A stretch of DNA of 64,000 bases. Origin: Egibacteraceae bacterium. Its GTDB lineage: Bacteria > Actinomycetota > Nitriliruptoria > Euzebyales > Egibacteraceae. The stretch lies in assembly GCA_030447925.1 (NCBI GenBank), contig JAUJNX010000005.1:183043-247042 (forward strand). The letters run 5' to 3'. Below the pieces are notes generated by a model that was not told the origin of the DNA, did not search any database, and saw nothing but the letters and a program-made list of their open reading frames with translations. The position numbers were made by a program, and so were the translations under genes. Positions 1 through 10,420 of this stretch are shown here, in pieces (positions within the stretch are counted from its first letter, which is position 1; each line of letters starts with the position of its first letter).

Positions 1-1226
1 GGTCGTCCTGGTCGAGGGCATCGAGCGCGAGGACCAGGTGCTGCGGGCGCGGTCGATGGGCGCGACCCTCGGCCAGGGGTGGCTGTTCGGGCGGCCCGGC
101 CCGCTGCCGTGGCGCCTGCCCCAGCGCCGCGGGACCGTCGAGATCGGCCGCACCCCGCGCGTGCGCGTCGACGGCCGCACGCCCTACGAGGTCGTCACCC
201 GGGCCCAGGGGGTGCGGCGGGCGGACAAGGGGGTGCTGCTGAAGACCTCGCTGCACCTCGAGCGCCAGGCCGAGACGCTCGGCTACGGCGCGGTCCTGCT
301 GGCGGCCTTCCAGACCCGCGAGCGGTTCACCCCCGGCACCGAGCTGCGCTACGCCGGCTACGCGGAGCGGGTCGCGTTCGTGGCCGCGTTCGGCATCGAC
401 ATGGAGCCCGAGCCCGTGCCCGGGATCCGGGGCGGCCAACTGGACCCCGGCGACCCGCTGGTCGGGGAGTGGGACGTGCTGGTCCTGGGACCCCACTTCG
501 CCGCCGCGCTCGTGGCCATCGATCTCGGCGACGACGGCCCCGACCACCAGCGCCGGTTCGACTCCGAGGACCGCCGATCATGCTGCTGGGCGGCGACGAG
601 GAGGACGAGGTCGCGCCCACGCCGGTGGCGGCGCCCCCGGCGCCCGCCGCGCCCGCGCCGGTCCCCGCGGCCCCCGTGCCCGGGCCCGCGCCGGTCCCGG
701 ACCGGCCGCCCGTGCCGGTCGCGGCACCCGCGGCGCCCTCGCCATCGTGCCCGCGCCGCCCCCCCGCGCCCCCCGCCCGCCGTCCGGGATCCCCTCGCGC
801 CGCCCGGCGGGGCCGCGCCGCCCGGCGACCGCCCGCCGCCCGGCCGCCCCCGGGGACGAGCCGCTGCCCGGGCAGGTCATCGACCTGCGCGACGCGCGCT
901 CCATCGCGCCGCCACCGCCGTCGCCCGCTCCGCGGGTGCCGCGGTCGCTGGCGACCCCGCCGACCCGGCCCGCCGGCGCCGCGCCACGCGCGCCGGGCCC
1001 GGTCCCACCGCGTGGACCCGCAGCCGCCGAGGACGTCCCCGCGGCCCCCGGCCCCGCCCTGGACACGGGTCCCCTCCCGTCGCGGCCGGCCGGCGACCAG
1101 GTCGCGGGCGACCAGGCCGCGCCGCCGCCCCCCTCGGCGGAGGAGTCCAACCGCGACACCCCGACCCCCGACCCCGGGTCGCCGCGGCGGGGCCTGCGCC
1201 GGGGGCCGTGGGGTCGCCCCCGCTGA
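1..1226 (+). CDS. EAL-DICT domain signalling protein, C-terminal part, frameshifted
   Basis: The gene enters from the left edge, so its start is outside the window. The first 35 residues read like the last helix of an EAL (cyclic-di-GMP phosphodiesterase) domain (EGIE, then QGWLFGRP). A DICT sensory domain follows to about base 560 (LLKTSLHLERQAETLGYG, GEWDVLVLGPHFAAALVA). The DICT frame is lost near 565-577 and an Ala/Pro-rich tail starts in another frame at 580 (MLLGGDEEDEV). That frame shifts again near 725-745 and stops at 1226 (ending GLRRGPWGRPR). Adding one C near 575 would join DICT to the tail as a single protein. The alternative is a separate Pro-rich gene starting at the ATG at 580. 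The EAL/DICT identity is strong; the tail is of unknown function. Confidence 0.65.
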
Positions 1227-1236
1227 CGGGGGCGGG

Positions 1237-2571
1237 TCAGGCGGCGTCGTAGAGCGCCGCGGCCTCGGTCAGCGACCGGCCGTCGCGGGCGACGATGTGG
1301 ACCCGGTCGACGGCGCGGTGCGGGCCGGCGGCCAGCGCGGCGGTGACCTCGCGGCGCAGGGCCTCGCCGTCGACGCCGGTGGCCCAGACCGCCGCGGCCG
1401 CCGCAACCGGCGCCCCGCCGCGCAGCGCCAGCGCGTCGACGCTGTCGCGGTCCTCGCCCGCCGGCCACCACGGGCCGCAGCTCGCGACCTCGGTGGCGGC
1501 CAGCCAGTCGCGGACGACGGCCTTGAGCGCCATGCCCTGGCTGGCGGCGAGCTGCTCGCGCATGGCCGACAGGACCGCGGTGCCGCGGCCCAGCTCGAAG
1601 GCCTCGCGGTGCGGCTGGACCAGACCCAGCCAGACGCGCAGGAACGGGTCGCGGACGGTGTAGCGCACCCGCCGGGTCCGCCGCGGGTCCTCACCGACCG
1701 GGGTCAGGCGGTCCACCAGCCCGAGCGCCTCCAGGGTCGCGAGCGCCTCGCTGGTCGTGGCCGGCGCCAGCCCCGCCCGGTCGCGGACGGCGGTGAAGGT
1801 GTCGGCGCCCAGCGCGACCAGCTCCAGCGCCCGCGCGGCCGCCGACCCGGGCGACAGCTCCTGCAGGACGACGGTGCCCTCGTCGCCCAGCGGCGCGCCG
1901 GGCCCGTCCAGCGCGTCGGCCAGGTTGGTGCGCGCGTCCATGCGCGGGTCCCACAGCGACAGGTACCGCGGCATCCCGCCCACCGTCACGTAGGCCTCCA
2001 GCCACGCCGCCGGGTCGTCCCCGCCGACCAGCAGCCCCGCCTCCCGCCAGCCGAACGGGGCGAGCCGCAGGTGGGCGTCGGCGCGCCCGAACAGCGGCGC
2101 GTCGGCGGCCACCAGGTCCTCCATCAGCCCGACGTGGCTGCCCGCGAGGACCAGCGAGAGCTGGGAGTCCCCACGGTGGTCCCAGCGGGCCTGCAGCGTG
2201 GAGGGCAGCGCGGCGTCGGCCTCGCAGAGGTAGGGGAACTCATCGAGGACCACCAGCAGCGGCTGGTCGCGGGCGCGGGCGAGCAGGTAGCCGAAGGCGG
2301 CGTCCCAGGTCTCCAGGTGCCCGAGGTCGAGCAGGTCCCCGCGCTCGGGCGGCGCCACGGTGCGGACGCGGTCCTCCAGCCGGCGCAGCGCCTCGGCCAC
2401 CGGCGCACGGGTGCCGGGCAGGAACACCGCCCGGCGGTCGGCGGCGAAGCGGTCCAGCAGCACGGTCTTGCCGACCCGCCGCCGACCGGAGACCACGGCC
2501 AGGCCGGGGCGCTCGCCGCACGCGCGCTCGAGGGCGCGGAGCTCACGTTCGCGATTGACGAAGTTCGCCAT
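1237..2571 (-). CDS. AAA/ATP-binding protein of the archaeal-ATPase (DUF234) type
   Basis: This 444-residue protein begins MANFVNRERELRALERA, typical of the archaeal-type ATPase family. Walker A is GRRRVGKTVLLDRF near residues 28-41, and Walker B is LLVVLDEFPYL near 104-114. A winged-helix region occupies about 250-290, and a DUF234-like segment follows (VRYTVRDPFLRVWLGLVQPH near 300-320). Many relatives are orphan ATPases of unclear role, sometimes linked to mobile or defence DNA. It is transcribed away from the ABC exporter gene, with about 100 bp between the two starts. Family membership is secure; the cellular role is unknown. Confidence 0.85.
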   Translation of the reverse strand: MANFVNRERELRALERACGERPGLAVVSGRRRVGKTVLLDRFAADRRAVFLPGTRAPVAEALRRLEDRVRTVAPPERGDLLDLGHLETWDAAFGYLLARARDQPLLVVLDEFPYLCEADAALPSTLQARWDHRGDSQLSLVLAGSHVGLMEDLVAADAPLFGRADAHLRLAPFGWREAGLLVGGDDPAAWLEAYVTVGGMPRYLSLWDPRMDARTNLADALDGPGAPLGDEGTVVLQELSPGSAAARALELVALGADTFTAVRDRAGLAPATTSEALATLEALGLVDRLTPVGEDPRRTRRVRYTVRDPFLRVWLGLVQPHREAFELGRGTAVLSAMREQLAASQGMALKAVVRDWLAATEVASCGPWWPAGEDRDSVDALALRGGAPVAAAAAVWATGVDGEALRREVTAALAAGPHRAVDRVHIVARDGRSLTEAAALYDAA

Positions 2572-2675
2572 CAGCGAAGTTCACCACAGGCGAACGGAGG
2601 AGTGTGGGAGGCGGGCCCACGTCGCACCCGCGGGGCCGGAACAACGGCGGTGACGGGGCGGTTCTCCGCCGGGAG

Positions 2676-5600
2676 ATGCTGACCCGTCACCCCCTCCTGC
2701 GCCTGCTCGGGCGCCTCCGACCCATCGCCTGGCAGGCCGCGGGTGCCTACGGCGCGGCCATCGCCGCGTCCCTGCTGGCCCTGGCCGTCCCGCTCGCGGT
2801 CCGGTCGATCATCGACGCCGCCGTCGGCGCGCGCCCCGACGCCCTGGACTGGCTGCCGGGCGACCTCGACCCCCGCGGGCGGCTCGTGGCCGCTGCGGTG
2901 GTGCTGGTCGTGCTGGCCGTCGCCGCGGCGGCGCTGTCGTTCGCGCAGCGCTACGGGACCGCATGGGTCGGGCGCACCGTCGCCAGCGACTTCCGCCTCG
3001 ACCTGTTCGACCAGCTCCTGCGCCTGGACATGGCCTACCACGCGCAGCGCAGCGTCGGCCGGCTGATGACCCGGGTCACCGACGACACCGAGAAGGTGCG
3101 CCAGTTCGCGGCCACCGCGGTGTCGGAGCTGATCTCGATCGCGGTGCTGCTGATCGGCTCGATGGTCGTGCTGCTGGGCATCGACCCGGTGCTCGGGGCC
3201 GTCGCGCTGGCCCCGGTGCCCGTCCTCGGGCTCCTGGCGGTCCTCGGCGCGCGGGCCCTGACGCCGCGGTTCCAGTCGGTCCAGCAGGCGACCGGCGGCC
3301 TGACCGCCCGCCTGCAGGAGTCGCTCGCCCAGATCCGGGTGCTCCAGGCCTTCACCGCCGAGCGGCGCACCGGGGACGCCTACGCCGTCGAGAACGAGGA
3401 CCTGTACGGCAGGCGGCTGTCGGTGGCACGGGTGTTCACCTCGGTGTTCCCGCTCATGACCGCGCTGCTCGGCGTCACCACCGCGCTCGTGCTGCTGGTC
3501 GGCGGCCGCCAGGTCCTCACCGGCGAGCTGTCGATCGGGACGCTGGTCGCCTTCAACTCCTACATCGCGCTGCTCGGCATGCCGGTGCGGCGCCTGGGGT
3601 TCTTCCTCAACATCGCGTCGCGGGCGAAGGTGTCCGCCGAGCGCGTCTACCGCGTCCTGGACCGCGAGCCGATCCTCACCGAGGCGCCCGGCGCGGCCGA
3701 CCTCGACGGCGTCCGCGGCGAGGCGGGCTGGCGCGACGTCGGCTTCGCCTACGAGGAGGGCCGCCCGGTCCTGTCCGGCGCGACGCTGGTCGTGCGGCCC
3801 GGCGAGCACGTCGCCGTGGTCGGGTCCAGCGGGTCCGGCAAGACCACCCTGGTCCAGCTGCTGACCCGGCTGTACGACCCGGACGAGGGGTCGGTCACCC
3901 TCGACGGGGCCGACCTGCGCGGGCTGCGCCGCGACACCGTCCGCCGGTCGGTCGGGTTCGTCGAGCAGGAGGCGTTCCTGTTCAGCGCGACCGTGCACGA
4001 CAACGTCGCGTTCGCGCGCCCGGACGCGACCCGCGCGCAGGTCGAGTGGGCCGCGGGGCTCGCCGGCGCCCACGACTTCGTCACCGCGCTGCCCGACGGC
4101 TACGACACCCTGGTCGGCGAGCGCGGGGTCACCCTGTCCGGCGGCCAGCGCCAGCGCCTCGCCCTGGCGCGCGCGCTGCGGGTCGCGCCGCCGGTGCTGG
4201 TGCTCGACGACGCGGTGTCGGCGGTCGACGCCCGCACCGAGGCGCGCATCCGCGAGGCCCTCCGCGCCGCCACCCGCGACGGCGCGCGCGCCCAGACCGT
4301 GGTGTCGGTGGCGCAGCGGCTGTCCACGATCCTGTCCGCCGACCGCATCGTCGTCCTGGACGGGGGGCGCATCGTCGAGCAGGGCACCCACGCGGAGCTC
4401 GTCCGCGCCGAGGGCCCGTACGCGGCCATGTTCCAGGACACCCTGGCCCTGACCGGCGGCGCCGCCACCGACCCGGGCCCCGGCGCGCGCACAGCGGTCG
4501 CGCCCGCCGACGCCGCGCCGGCCGCCGTGGACGCGGGCGCCGCCGAGCCGGCCCCCGGCGCCCTCGCCCCCGCGGACGGGCGCGCCGGCGCCCCGGCACC
4601 GGCGGCCCCCGCGCGCCCGCGGACCGGGCGCCGGCTGCTCACGCTGCTGCGCCCGCACCTGGGCCGGCTGGCGTGGGCGACGGTGCTCATGCTCGTCACC
4701 ACGGCGGCGACCCTCGCCCGCCCGCAGCTCATCGCCTGGGCGATCGACGACGGCATCCGCGGCGGGTCCGCCGCGATCCTGACCTCGGCGGTGGTGGCGC
4801 TCGGGGCCGCCGCCCTGGTGGAGACCGCCGCGGGCGGCTGGCAGCGCTACGTCCTCATCCAGGTCGGCGTGCGCACCATCACCGACCTGCGCACGCGGAT
4901 GTTCCGCCACCTGCTGCGCCTGGACCAGTCGTTCCACGACCGCAACCGCCCCGGCGACCTCATGAGCCGGGTCACCAGCGACGCGGAGACCCTCAGCGAC
5001 TTCGTCACCTGGACCGTGATCACCGGGGTCCAGAACGTGCTGACCCTGGTCGGCATCGTCTGGATCCTGCTGCGCGCCGACGCGGGGCTGGCGCTGACCA
5101 CGTTCGCGGTCGTGCCCCTCATGGCCGCCGCGACCTGGCGCTGGGTGCGCCGCACCCGCCTGCGCTACGCCGAGGTCGCCAAGGCCGTCGGCGAGGTCTC
5201 CGCCCGCGCCGAGGAGTCGCTGTCGGGCATCCGGGTGGTCAAGACCCTCGGCCAGGAGCGCTCGGTCGCCGCCCGCTTCGCCCGCGCCAACGACCTCCAG
5301 CGCACCGAGGACCTCGGCACCGACAAGGTCTCCGCGGCGTTCTACCCGGTCATCGACGTGCTGTCGGACACCGCGGTGGCGATCGTGCTGGGCCTGGGCG
5401 GGCTGCAGGTGCTGAACGGCACGCTGGAGCCGGGCGTGCTCGTCGCGTTCCTGCTCTACGTCCAGCAGTTCTTCGACCCGATCCGCGACCTGACGACGCG
5501 CCTGGACAGCATCCAGGACGCGACCGCGGCGGGGAACCGCATCTTCGAGGTGCTCGACGCGCCGGTGACCATCGTGGACCGGCCGGGCGCCCCCGACCTC

Positions 5601-6362
5601 ACCGGCGTCCGCGGCCACGTGCGCTTCGAGGACGTGACCTTCGGCTACCTGCCGGACCGCCCCGTGCTCCACGCCGTCGACCTGGACATCCCCGCGGGCA
5701 CGACGGTGGCGCTGGTCGGGGAGACCGGCGCGGGCAAGACGACCATCGCCCGCCTGCTCGGCCGCTTCTACGAGGTCGACGACGGGCGGGTCACCATCGA
5801 CGGCCACGACCTGCGCGACGTCACGCTGGCGTCGCTGCGGGCGCAGCTCGCGTGGGTGCCGCAGGAGGTCGGCCTGTTCGCCGGGTCGATCCTGGACAAC
5901 CTGCGCTACGGGCGGCCCGGGGCGACCGAGGAGGAGGTGCGCGCGGCGGCCGCGGCCGTCGGCGCCGACGACGTCTTCGCCGCGCTGGCGGAGGGCTACG
6001 CGACCCGGCTGGACGAGGGCGGCGGGGGGCTCTCGGCCGGGCAGCGCCAGCTCGTCGCCTTCACCCGCGCGCTGGTCGCCGACCCCGCGCTGGTCGTCCT
6101 GGACGAGGCCACCGCCAGCGTGGACGTCCAGACCGAGGCCCGGATGCAGGCCGGGCTGCGCCGGCTCCTGGCCGGGCGGACCGCCGTGGTGATCGCCCAC
6201 CGCCTGTCCACGATCGTCGGTGCCGACCTCATCGCGGTGGTGCACGGCGGGCGGGTCGTGGAGACCGGGACCCACGCCGACCTGCTGGCCGCGGGCGGTC
6301 GCTACGCCGACCTGTACCGCACCCAGGTCGCCGCCGAGGGCGTGCTGGTGCCCACCCCCTGA
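2676..6362 (+). CDS. ABC exporter with two fused TMD-NBD halves
   Basis: This protein of about 1228 residues contains two complete ABC-exporter half-transporters in tandem, joined by an Ala/Pro-rich linker at about bases 4450-4630. Half 1 has Walker [11 protein letters not shown] and signature LSGGQRQRL. Its Walker B ends [11 protein letters not shown], so Asp replaces the catalytic Glu, and the switch segment reads VAQRLSTI, so Gln replaces His. Half 2 is canonical: [29 protein letters not shown] and IAHRLSTI. This asymmetry matches heterodimeric exporters with one degenerate ATP site, here on one chain. The ATG at 2676 gives a normal N-terminus; a GTG at 2604 with GGAGG close upstream is an alternative. 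Substrate is unknown (drug or lipid export is usual). Confidence 0.93.
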   Translation: MLTRHPLLRLLGRLRPIAWQAAGAYGAAIAASLLALAVPLAVRSIIDAAVGARPDALDWLPGDLDPRGRLVAAAVVLVVLAVAAAALSFAQRYGTAWVGRTVASDFRLDLFDQLLRLDMAYHAQRSVGRLMTRVTDDTEKVRQFAATAVSELISIAVLLIGSMVVLLGIDPVLGAVALAPVPVLGLLAVLGARALTPRFQSVQQATGGLTARLQESLAQIRVLQAFTAERRTGDAYAVENEDLYGRRLSVARVFTSVFPLMTALLGVTTALVLLVGGRQVLTGELSIGTLVAFNSYIALLGMPVRRLGFFLNIASRAKVSAERVYRVLDREPILTEAPGAADLDGVRGEAGWRDVGFAYEEGRPVLSGATLVVRPGEHVAVVGSSGSGKTTLVQLLTRLYDPDEGSVTLDGADLRGLRRDTVRRSVGFVEQEAFLFSATVHDNVAFARPDATRAQVEWAAGLAGAHDFVTALPDGYDTLVGERGVTLSGGQRQRLALARALRVAPPVLVLDDAVSAVDARTEARIREALRAATRDGARAQTVVSVAQRLSTILSADRIVVLDGGRIVEQGTHAELVRAEGPYAAMFQDTLALTGGAATDPGPGARTAVAPADAAPAAVDAGAAEPAPGALAPADGRAGAPAPAAPARPRTGRRLLTLLRPHLGRLAWATVLMLVTTAATLARPQLIAWAIDDGIRGGSAAILTSAVVALGAAALVETAAGGWQRYVLIQVGVRTITDLRTRMFRHLLRLDQSFHDRNRPGDLMSRVTSDAETLSDFVTWTVITGVQNVLTLVGIVWILLRADAGLALTTFAVVPLMAAATWRWVRRTRLRYAEVAKAVGEVSARAEESLSGIRVVKTLGQERSVAARFARANDLQRTEDLGTDKVSAAFYPVIDVLSDTAVAIVLGLGGLQVLNGTLEPGVLVAFLLYVQQFFDPIRDLTTRLDSIQDATAAGNRIFEVLDAPVTIVDRPGAPDLTGVRGHVRFEDVTFGYLPDRPVLHAVDLDIPAGTTVALVGETGAGKTTIARLLGRFYEVDDGRVTIDGHDLRDVTLASLRAQLAWVPQEVGLFAGSILDNLRYGRPGATEEEVRAAAAAVGADDVFAALAEGYATRLDEGGGGLSAGQRQLVAFTRALVADPALVVLDEATASVDVQTEARMQAGLRRLLAGRTAVVIAHRLSTIVGADLIAVVHGGRVVETGTHADLLAAGGRYADLYRTQVAAEGVLVPTP

Positions 6363-6398
6363 CCGCGAGCGGGCCCGGACCCGTGCGTGCCAGAGGTG

Positions 6399-6626
6399 CT
6401 AGAGCAGGCCGAGCAGCCCGTAGCGCCGGCCGGAGGACGGCTCGCCGTACCACTCGGGCCCGTACGTCTGCTCGCCGGACCACTCGTCGCCGGGCTGCTG
6501 GGCCTCCGGCGACCACTCGTCGCCGTACTCCTGCGCGCCGGCCGCGGCGGCCGGTGCGAGCAGGCCCAGGGTGAGGGCGGGGACGGCGACGATGCGGGCG
6601 AGCCTGCGGCGTGCGGAGCGGGTCAT
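6399..6626 (-). CDS. Small secreted acidic protein
   Basis: This 75-residue protein has a clear signal peptide: an Arg-rich n-region ([11 protein letters not shown]), a hydrophobic core to about residue 27, and an Ala-rich cleavage region (AAAAGA). The mature part is about 45 residues, rich in Glu, Trp, Tyr and Gly, with repeated GDEWS and PEW/EWYG units. A GGAGG ribosome binding site lies about 5 bases upstream of the ATG. It sits alone between convergent or diverging neighbours. No family is recognised. The signal peptide and ribosome binding site make it likely to be a real secreted small protein. Confidence 0.65.
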   Translation of the reverse strand: MTRSARRRLARIVAVPALTLGLLAPAAAAGAQEYGDEWSPEAQQPGDEWSGEQTYGPEWYGEPSSGRRYGLLGLL

Positions 6627-6699
6627 GGTTCCTCCATCGCGGTCGGTCGTGGGTGCGATGGAGTACGGGCCGCGTGCCGCGCCCGTTCAGCGGCGGAGG

Positions 6700-6933
6700 T
6701 CAGGCCTCGTCGTCGAGCAGGTGCGCCGGGGGTGGGGCGAGGCGGGTCAGGCGGTTGCGGGGGACGCCGGGGGTGCCGTCGTCGGGGCAGGTCGCCTGCC
6801 ACGGGTGCAGGTCGCGGCCGCAGGCCGGGCAGGCGGTCTCGTCGAGGTCGAGCGCGAGGCCGGCGGGGTCGCCGCCCTGCTCCTCCTCGCCGGGGTCCTC
6901 GCGACGCGTGAACAGTCCCATGCGCGCCAGCAT
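6700..6933 (-). CDS. Small cysteine-containing (possible zinc-ribbon) protein
   Basis: This short protein of 73 or 77 residues has the centre CPACGRDLHPWQATCPDDG, a CxxC knuckle plus a third Cys, followed by a basic Leu/Pro tail ending LLDDEA. That layout resembles a small metal-binding ribbon, though a fourth Cys is missing. Two ATG starts are possible, at 6933 (preceded by GAGG) and at 6921. It is divergent from the cell-wall-binding protein gene at 7004. Function is unknown. Confidence 0.55.
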   Translation of the reverse strand: MLARMGLFTRREDPGEEEQGGDPAGLALDLDETACPACGRDLHPWQATCPDDGTPGVPRNRLTRLAPPPAHLLDDEA

Positions 6934-7003
6934 GCCCCTCAAGGTGCCGGCGCGGCGACCCGATCCCCCTGCGTACGGGTGATCCGCGATGGGAGGCGAC
7001 GTG

Positions 7004-8362
7004 GTGCGCAGGTCGATGCTGGTGACGGCGGTCGTGCTGGCGGTGGTGGCGGGGCTGGTGCCCGCGTCCGTGGCGGAGTCCCGCGACGACCGCGAGTTCC
7101 AGGCGGGGCCACTGGAGGTCGAGGCGCGCCCGTCCCTGGCGCTTCCCGGCGAGACGGTCACCGTCGCCGCCGAGTACGAGCCCGCCGACGCGGGCCCTCG
7201 CCGGTCCGGGGGCCGCCAGGACGACCGCGCGCCGGTCGAGGTCACGTTGACCGTGGACTTCGGTGACGGCACGGGCGGGGAGACCATGACCGCGCGCATG
7301 CGCAACCACCGCAAGGCCAAGGCCGTCGCGCACCACGCCTACGCCGCGGAGGGCCGCTACGAGGTGGTCGTGACCGCCACCACCGCTGGCGGCGCGACGA
7401 CCGCCGCGCGCACGGTGCAGGTCGGCGCGGGGGCGGCCCGGCTCGAGGGCGACGACCGCTACGCCACCGCCGCGCGCCTGTCGCGCGAGGACTTCCCCGC
7501 CGACGGCGCGGCGAGCGCGGTCCTGCTGGCCCGGGCCGACTCCTTCGCCGACGCGCTCAGCTCGGCGGGCGTGGCGGTGCTGGCGCAGGCGCCGGTGCTG
7601 CTGACCGACCGCGCGACGGTACCCCCCGCGGTGCTGGAGGAGATCGCCCGCGCGCTGGGCGACGACGGCGTGGTCTACCTGCTGGGCGGTGAGGCGGCGA
7701 TCGACCCGCAGGTCGCCGACGCGCTGGCGCAACTGGGCTACGGCGTCGAGCGCATCGCCGGGGACGACCGCGTCGACACCGCGCTGCGGCTCGCGCGGTT
7801 CCTCCTCGACGCGGGGGTCGACCTCGACGAGGTCGTCGTGGCCCCGGCCGGCGACTTCCCCGACGCCCTCGCCGGCGCCGCGCAGGCGGCCCGCCGCCGT
7901 GCCCCGGTCCTGCTGACCGCGGGGGACCGGCTCGACCCGCGGGTGGCGGCGTTCCTGACCGGCCTCGACGGCGTCCGCGTGCGCCTGGTCGGCGGGGAGG
8001 CGGTGCTGTCGGCGGCGGTCGAGGCCGACATCGTGGCCCTGGGCCTGGACGTGCGTCGCAGCGCGGGCGGCGACCGCTACGCGACCTCGGTGGCGGTCGC
8101 GTCCGAGCTCGGCGACGACGTCGAGGTCGTGGTGCTCGCGACCGGCCGGTCGTTCCCCGACGCGCTGGCGGGCGCACCCGCCGCCGGCCGCCGCGGGGCC
8201 CCCGTGCTGCTGGTCGGCGACACCCTGCCCGCGCCGGTGCGCGCCTGGCTGGCGGCCCACGCCGGGCAGGTGCGGCGGCTCTACGTCCTGGGCGGCCCCT
8301 CGGCGGTGCCGTCCGCGGTGACCGCGGAGGCCGAGGCGCTGCTGGGGTTGGCCGCCGGGTAG
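7004..8362 (+). CDS. Secreted PKD-like protein with three cell-wall-binding type 2 repeats
   Basis: This protein of about 452 residues starts with a signal peptide (RRSMLVTAVVLAVVAGLVPASVA). A PKD-like beta-sandwich follows at about residues 65-140 (VTLTVDFGDGTGG, then a YEVVVTATT strand). Three cell-wall-binding type 2 repeats fill residues 145-450, each opening with a GDDRYATA-like motif and containing a FADALS or FPDALAG motif and a LLGGEAA-like strand. These repeats anchor proteins non-covalently to the cell wall. The start is taken as the GTG at 7004 because GGGAGG lies 7 bases upstream; an ATG at 6989 is in frame but has no such site. The 3' end overlaps the convergent menE by about 80 bases. 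Confidence 0.9.
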   Translation: MRRSMLVTAVVLAVVAGLVPASVAESRDDREFQAGPLEVEARPSLALPGETVTVAAEYEPADAGPRRSGGRQDDRAPVEVTLTVDFGDGTGGETMTARMRNHRKAKAVAHHAYAAEGRYEVVVTATTAGGATTAARTVQVGAGAARLEGDDRYATAARLSREDFPADGAASAVLLARADSFADALSSAGVAVLAQAPVLLTDRATVPPAVLEEIARALGDDGVVYLLGGEAAIDPQVADALAQLGYGVERIAGDDRVDTALRLARFLLDAGVDLDEVVVAPAGDFPDALAGAAQAARRRAPVLLTAGDRLDPRVAAFLTGLDGVRVRLVGGEAVLSAAVEADIVALGLDVRRSAGGDRYATSVAVASELGDDVEVVVLATGRSFPDALAGAPAAGRRGAPVLLVGDTLPAPVRAWLAAHAGQVRRLYVLGGPSAVPSAVTAEAEALLGLAAG

Positions 8363-9549
8363 CCGCCCCGCCCGCCCCGCCCGCCGCGCAGGGCCAGCCG
8401 GTCGACCTTGCCGTTGGGCAGCAGGGGCAGGGCGGCGGTGACCACCAGCTCGCGGGGGAGCTCGTGGGGGGCGGCCCGGTCGCGGAGGAACGCGCGCAGG
8501 GCGGCGAGGTCCGGCGGGGTCCCGCGAGGGACGACGACGGCGACGACGCGCTCACCCCAGTCGGGGTCGGGGCGGCCGACAACGGCGGCCTCGGCCACGC
8601 CCGGGTGCACGGCGACCAGGGCGGCGACGCGCCCGGCGACCACGTTCTGCCCGCCGGTGAGGATGACGTCGTCGGCCCGGCCGCGCACCTCGACCCGCCC
8701 GTCGGCGTCCACGCGGCCCAGGTCGCCGGTCACGAACCACGCCCCGCCGGGGTCGGGCTCCAGCGGCAGGGGCTCCACGCCGGCCGCGGTGGCGTAGCCG
8801 CGGGCGAGGACCGGGCCGCGCAGGCGCAGGCGGCCGTCGGCGTCGGCGGTGGCCTCGACCCCGTCCAGGGGGAGCCCGTCGTACACGCACCCCCCCGCGG
8901 TCTCGGTCATGCCGTAGGTGGTGACCACTCGCGCGCCCGCGGCCCGCGCCCGGGCGAGCAGCGCCGCGGGTGCGGGCGCCCCGCCCAGCAGCAGGGTGCG
9001 GAACCGCGCCAGGTCCACCCCGGCGTCGAGCAGGCGTCCCAGCATCGTCGGCACCAGCGACACGTGGTCGGCGTCCGCTGCCGCCACCGCCGCGACGTCG
9101 AAGCGCGGGTGGACCAGCGGCTCGCCGCCCGCCAGCCAGGCGCGCACGACCACCTGCAGCCCGCCGACCGACGACAGCGGCAGGCAGCACAGCCAGCGCC
9201 CCCGCCAGCCGTCGACGCGGTCCAGCGACGCCCGCGCCGACGCCGCGAGCGCCCCCCCAGGTCAGCGCGACCCCCCGCGGCGGCCCGGTCGACCCGCTGG
9301 TGGCGACCACGACGGCGACGTCCCCGGGCAGCGCGCCCGGGTCGGGGAGCGCCACGCCCCCCTCCGTCGCCGCACCGTCGCCGCGGACCAGCCGGGCGGG
9401 GCGCAGCTCGGCCAGCAGGCGCGCGACCTCGGCGGGGGCAGGGCGGGGACAGGGCAGCACCGCCGGCCCGCCGTCGCGCGCGCCGGCCAGCGCGCGGAGC
9501 AGGGCGGCCCCGGCGGCACCTGCAGCGCGACCAGCGCCCGCGTGACCAT
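8281..9549 (-). CDS. menE: o-Succinylbenzoate-CoA ligase, two frameshifts
   Basis: This is an acyl-AMP synthetase of the MenE type, which activates o-succinylbenzoate with CoA in menaquinone synthesis. The AMP-binding P-loop ([18 protein letters not shown]), [23 protein letters not shown] and the C-terminal [12 protein letters not shown] are all present. The protein is split over three frames. A G run at 9251-9257 has one base too many: removing a G restores [16 protein letters not shown] base is missing near 9505-9515, where restoring it gives [12 protein letters not shown]. Neighbouring menBACD genes in the divergent orientation support the call. The frame continues about 30 residues past the usual end, over the 3' end of the wall-binding gene. 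Confidence 0.8.
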
Positions 9550-9572
9550 CTGCTGGTAGCGTAGGCGACGTC

Positions 9573-9593
9573 GCGAGTGATCGCTCACAGGGT
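9573..9593. promoter_or_regulatory. Palindromic operator-like motif between menE and menB
   Basis: The core CGAGTGATCGCTCA is an imperfect palindrome centred on GATC. It lies in the 56-bp divergent spacer between menE and menB, just before the menB ribosome binding site GGAGG. A 21-base version matching at about 17 positions lies at 22486-22506 in the same orientation upstream of the FAH gene and next to merR. A shared regulator is inferred, not shown. Confidence 0.4.
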
Positions 9594-9605
9594 CGGAGGA
9601 CCGCG

Positions 9606-10420
9606 GTGGTGGACTGGAAGGCGTCGGGCGACTACACGGACATCGTGTACGAGACGGCGGAGGGCATCGCCAAGATCACCATCAACCGGCCCGAGGTCCG
9701 CAACGCCTTCCGCCCGCAGACGCTGTTCGAGCTGTCCCACGCCTTCAACCTGGCCCGCGACGACGCCCAGGTCGGCGTCATCATCCTCACCGGCGCCGGT
9801 GACCAGGCGTTCTGCTCCGGCGGGGACCAGCGCGTCCGCGGCGACGACGGCTACCGCGACGCGCAGGGGATCGGGCGGCTCAACGTGCTGGACCTCCAGG
9901 TCCAGATCCGCCGCACCCCAAGCCGGTCATCGCCATGGTCGCCGGCTACGCGATCGGCGGCGGCCACGTGCTGCACGTCGTCTGCGACCTGACCGTCGCC
10001 GCGGACAACGCGCGCTTCGGCCAGACCGGCCCGCGCGTCGGGTCCTTCGACGGCGGGTACGGCGCCGGGCTGCTCGCCCGCACCGTCGGCCAGAAGAAGG
10101 CCAAGGAGATCTGGTTCCTCTGCCAGCAGTACGACGCGCAGGCCGCCCTGGACATGGGGCTGGTCAACAAGGTCGTGCCGCTGGCGGACCTGGAGGCCGA
10201 GACGGTCGCGTGGGCGCGGACGATCCTGCAGCACAGCCCGCTCGCGCTGCGCATGCTCAAGGCATCGTTCCACGCCGACACCGACGGGCTGGCGGGGGTC
10301 CAGCAGCTCGCGGGCGACGCCACCCTCCTCTATTACATGACCGAGGAGGCCCAGGAGGGTCGTGACGCCTACAGGGAGAAGCGCCGGCCCGACTTCGGGC
10401 GGTTCCCCAAGCGCCCGTAG
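9606..10420 (+). CDS. menB: 1,4-Dihydroxy-2-naphthoyl-CoA synthase, one frameshift
   Basis: This crotonase-family enzyme closes the second ring of the naphthoquinone (MenB). The N-terminal half reads [36 protein letters not shown] and [11 protein letters not shown], all typical of MenB. The frame breaks at the C run 9914-9917; one extra C restores [20 protein letters not shown], and the second half ([20 protein letters not shown] ... DFGRFPKRP) continues to 10420. GGAGG lies 5-8 bases before the tandem GTG starts. It is the first gene of menB-A-C-D, overlapping menA at its 3' end. Confidence 0.88.

Noticed and set aside
2571..6275. A 1234-residue open frame on the minus strand opposite the ABC exporter
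   Set aside because: It mirrors the codons of the exporter in GC-rich DNA, is full of Asp/Arg/Gly/His low complexity, and has no domain. The plus-strand exporter explains the region.
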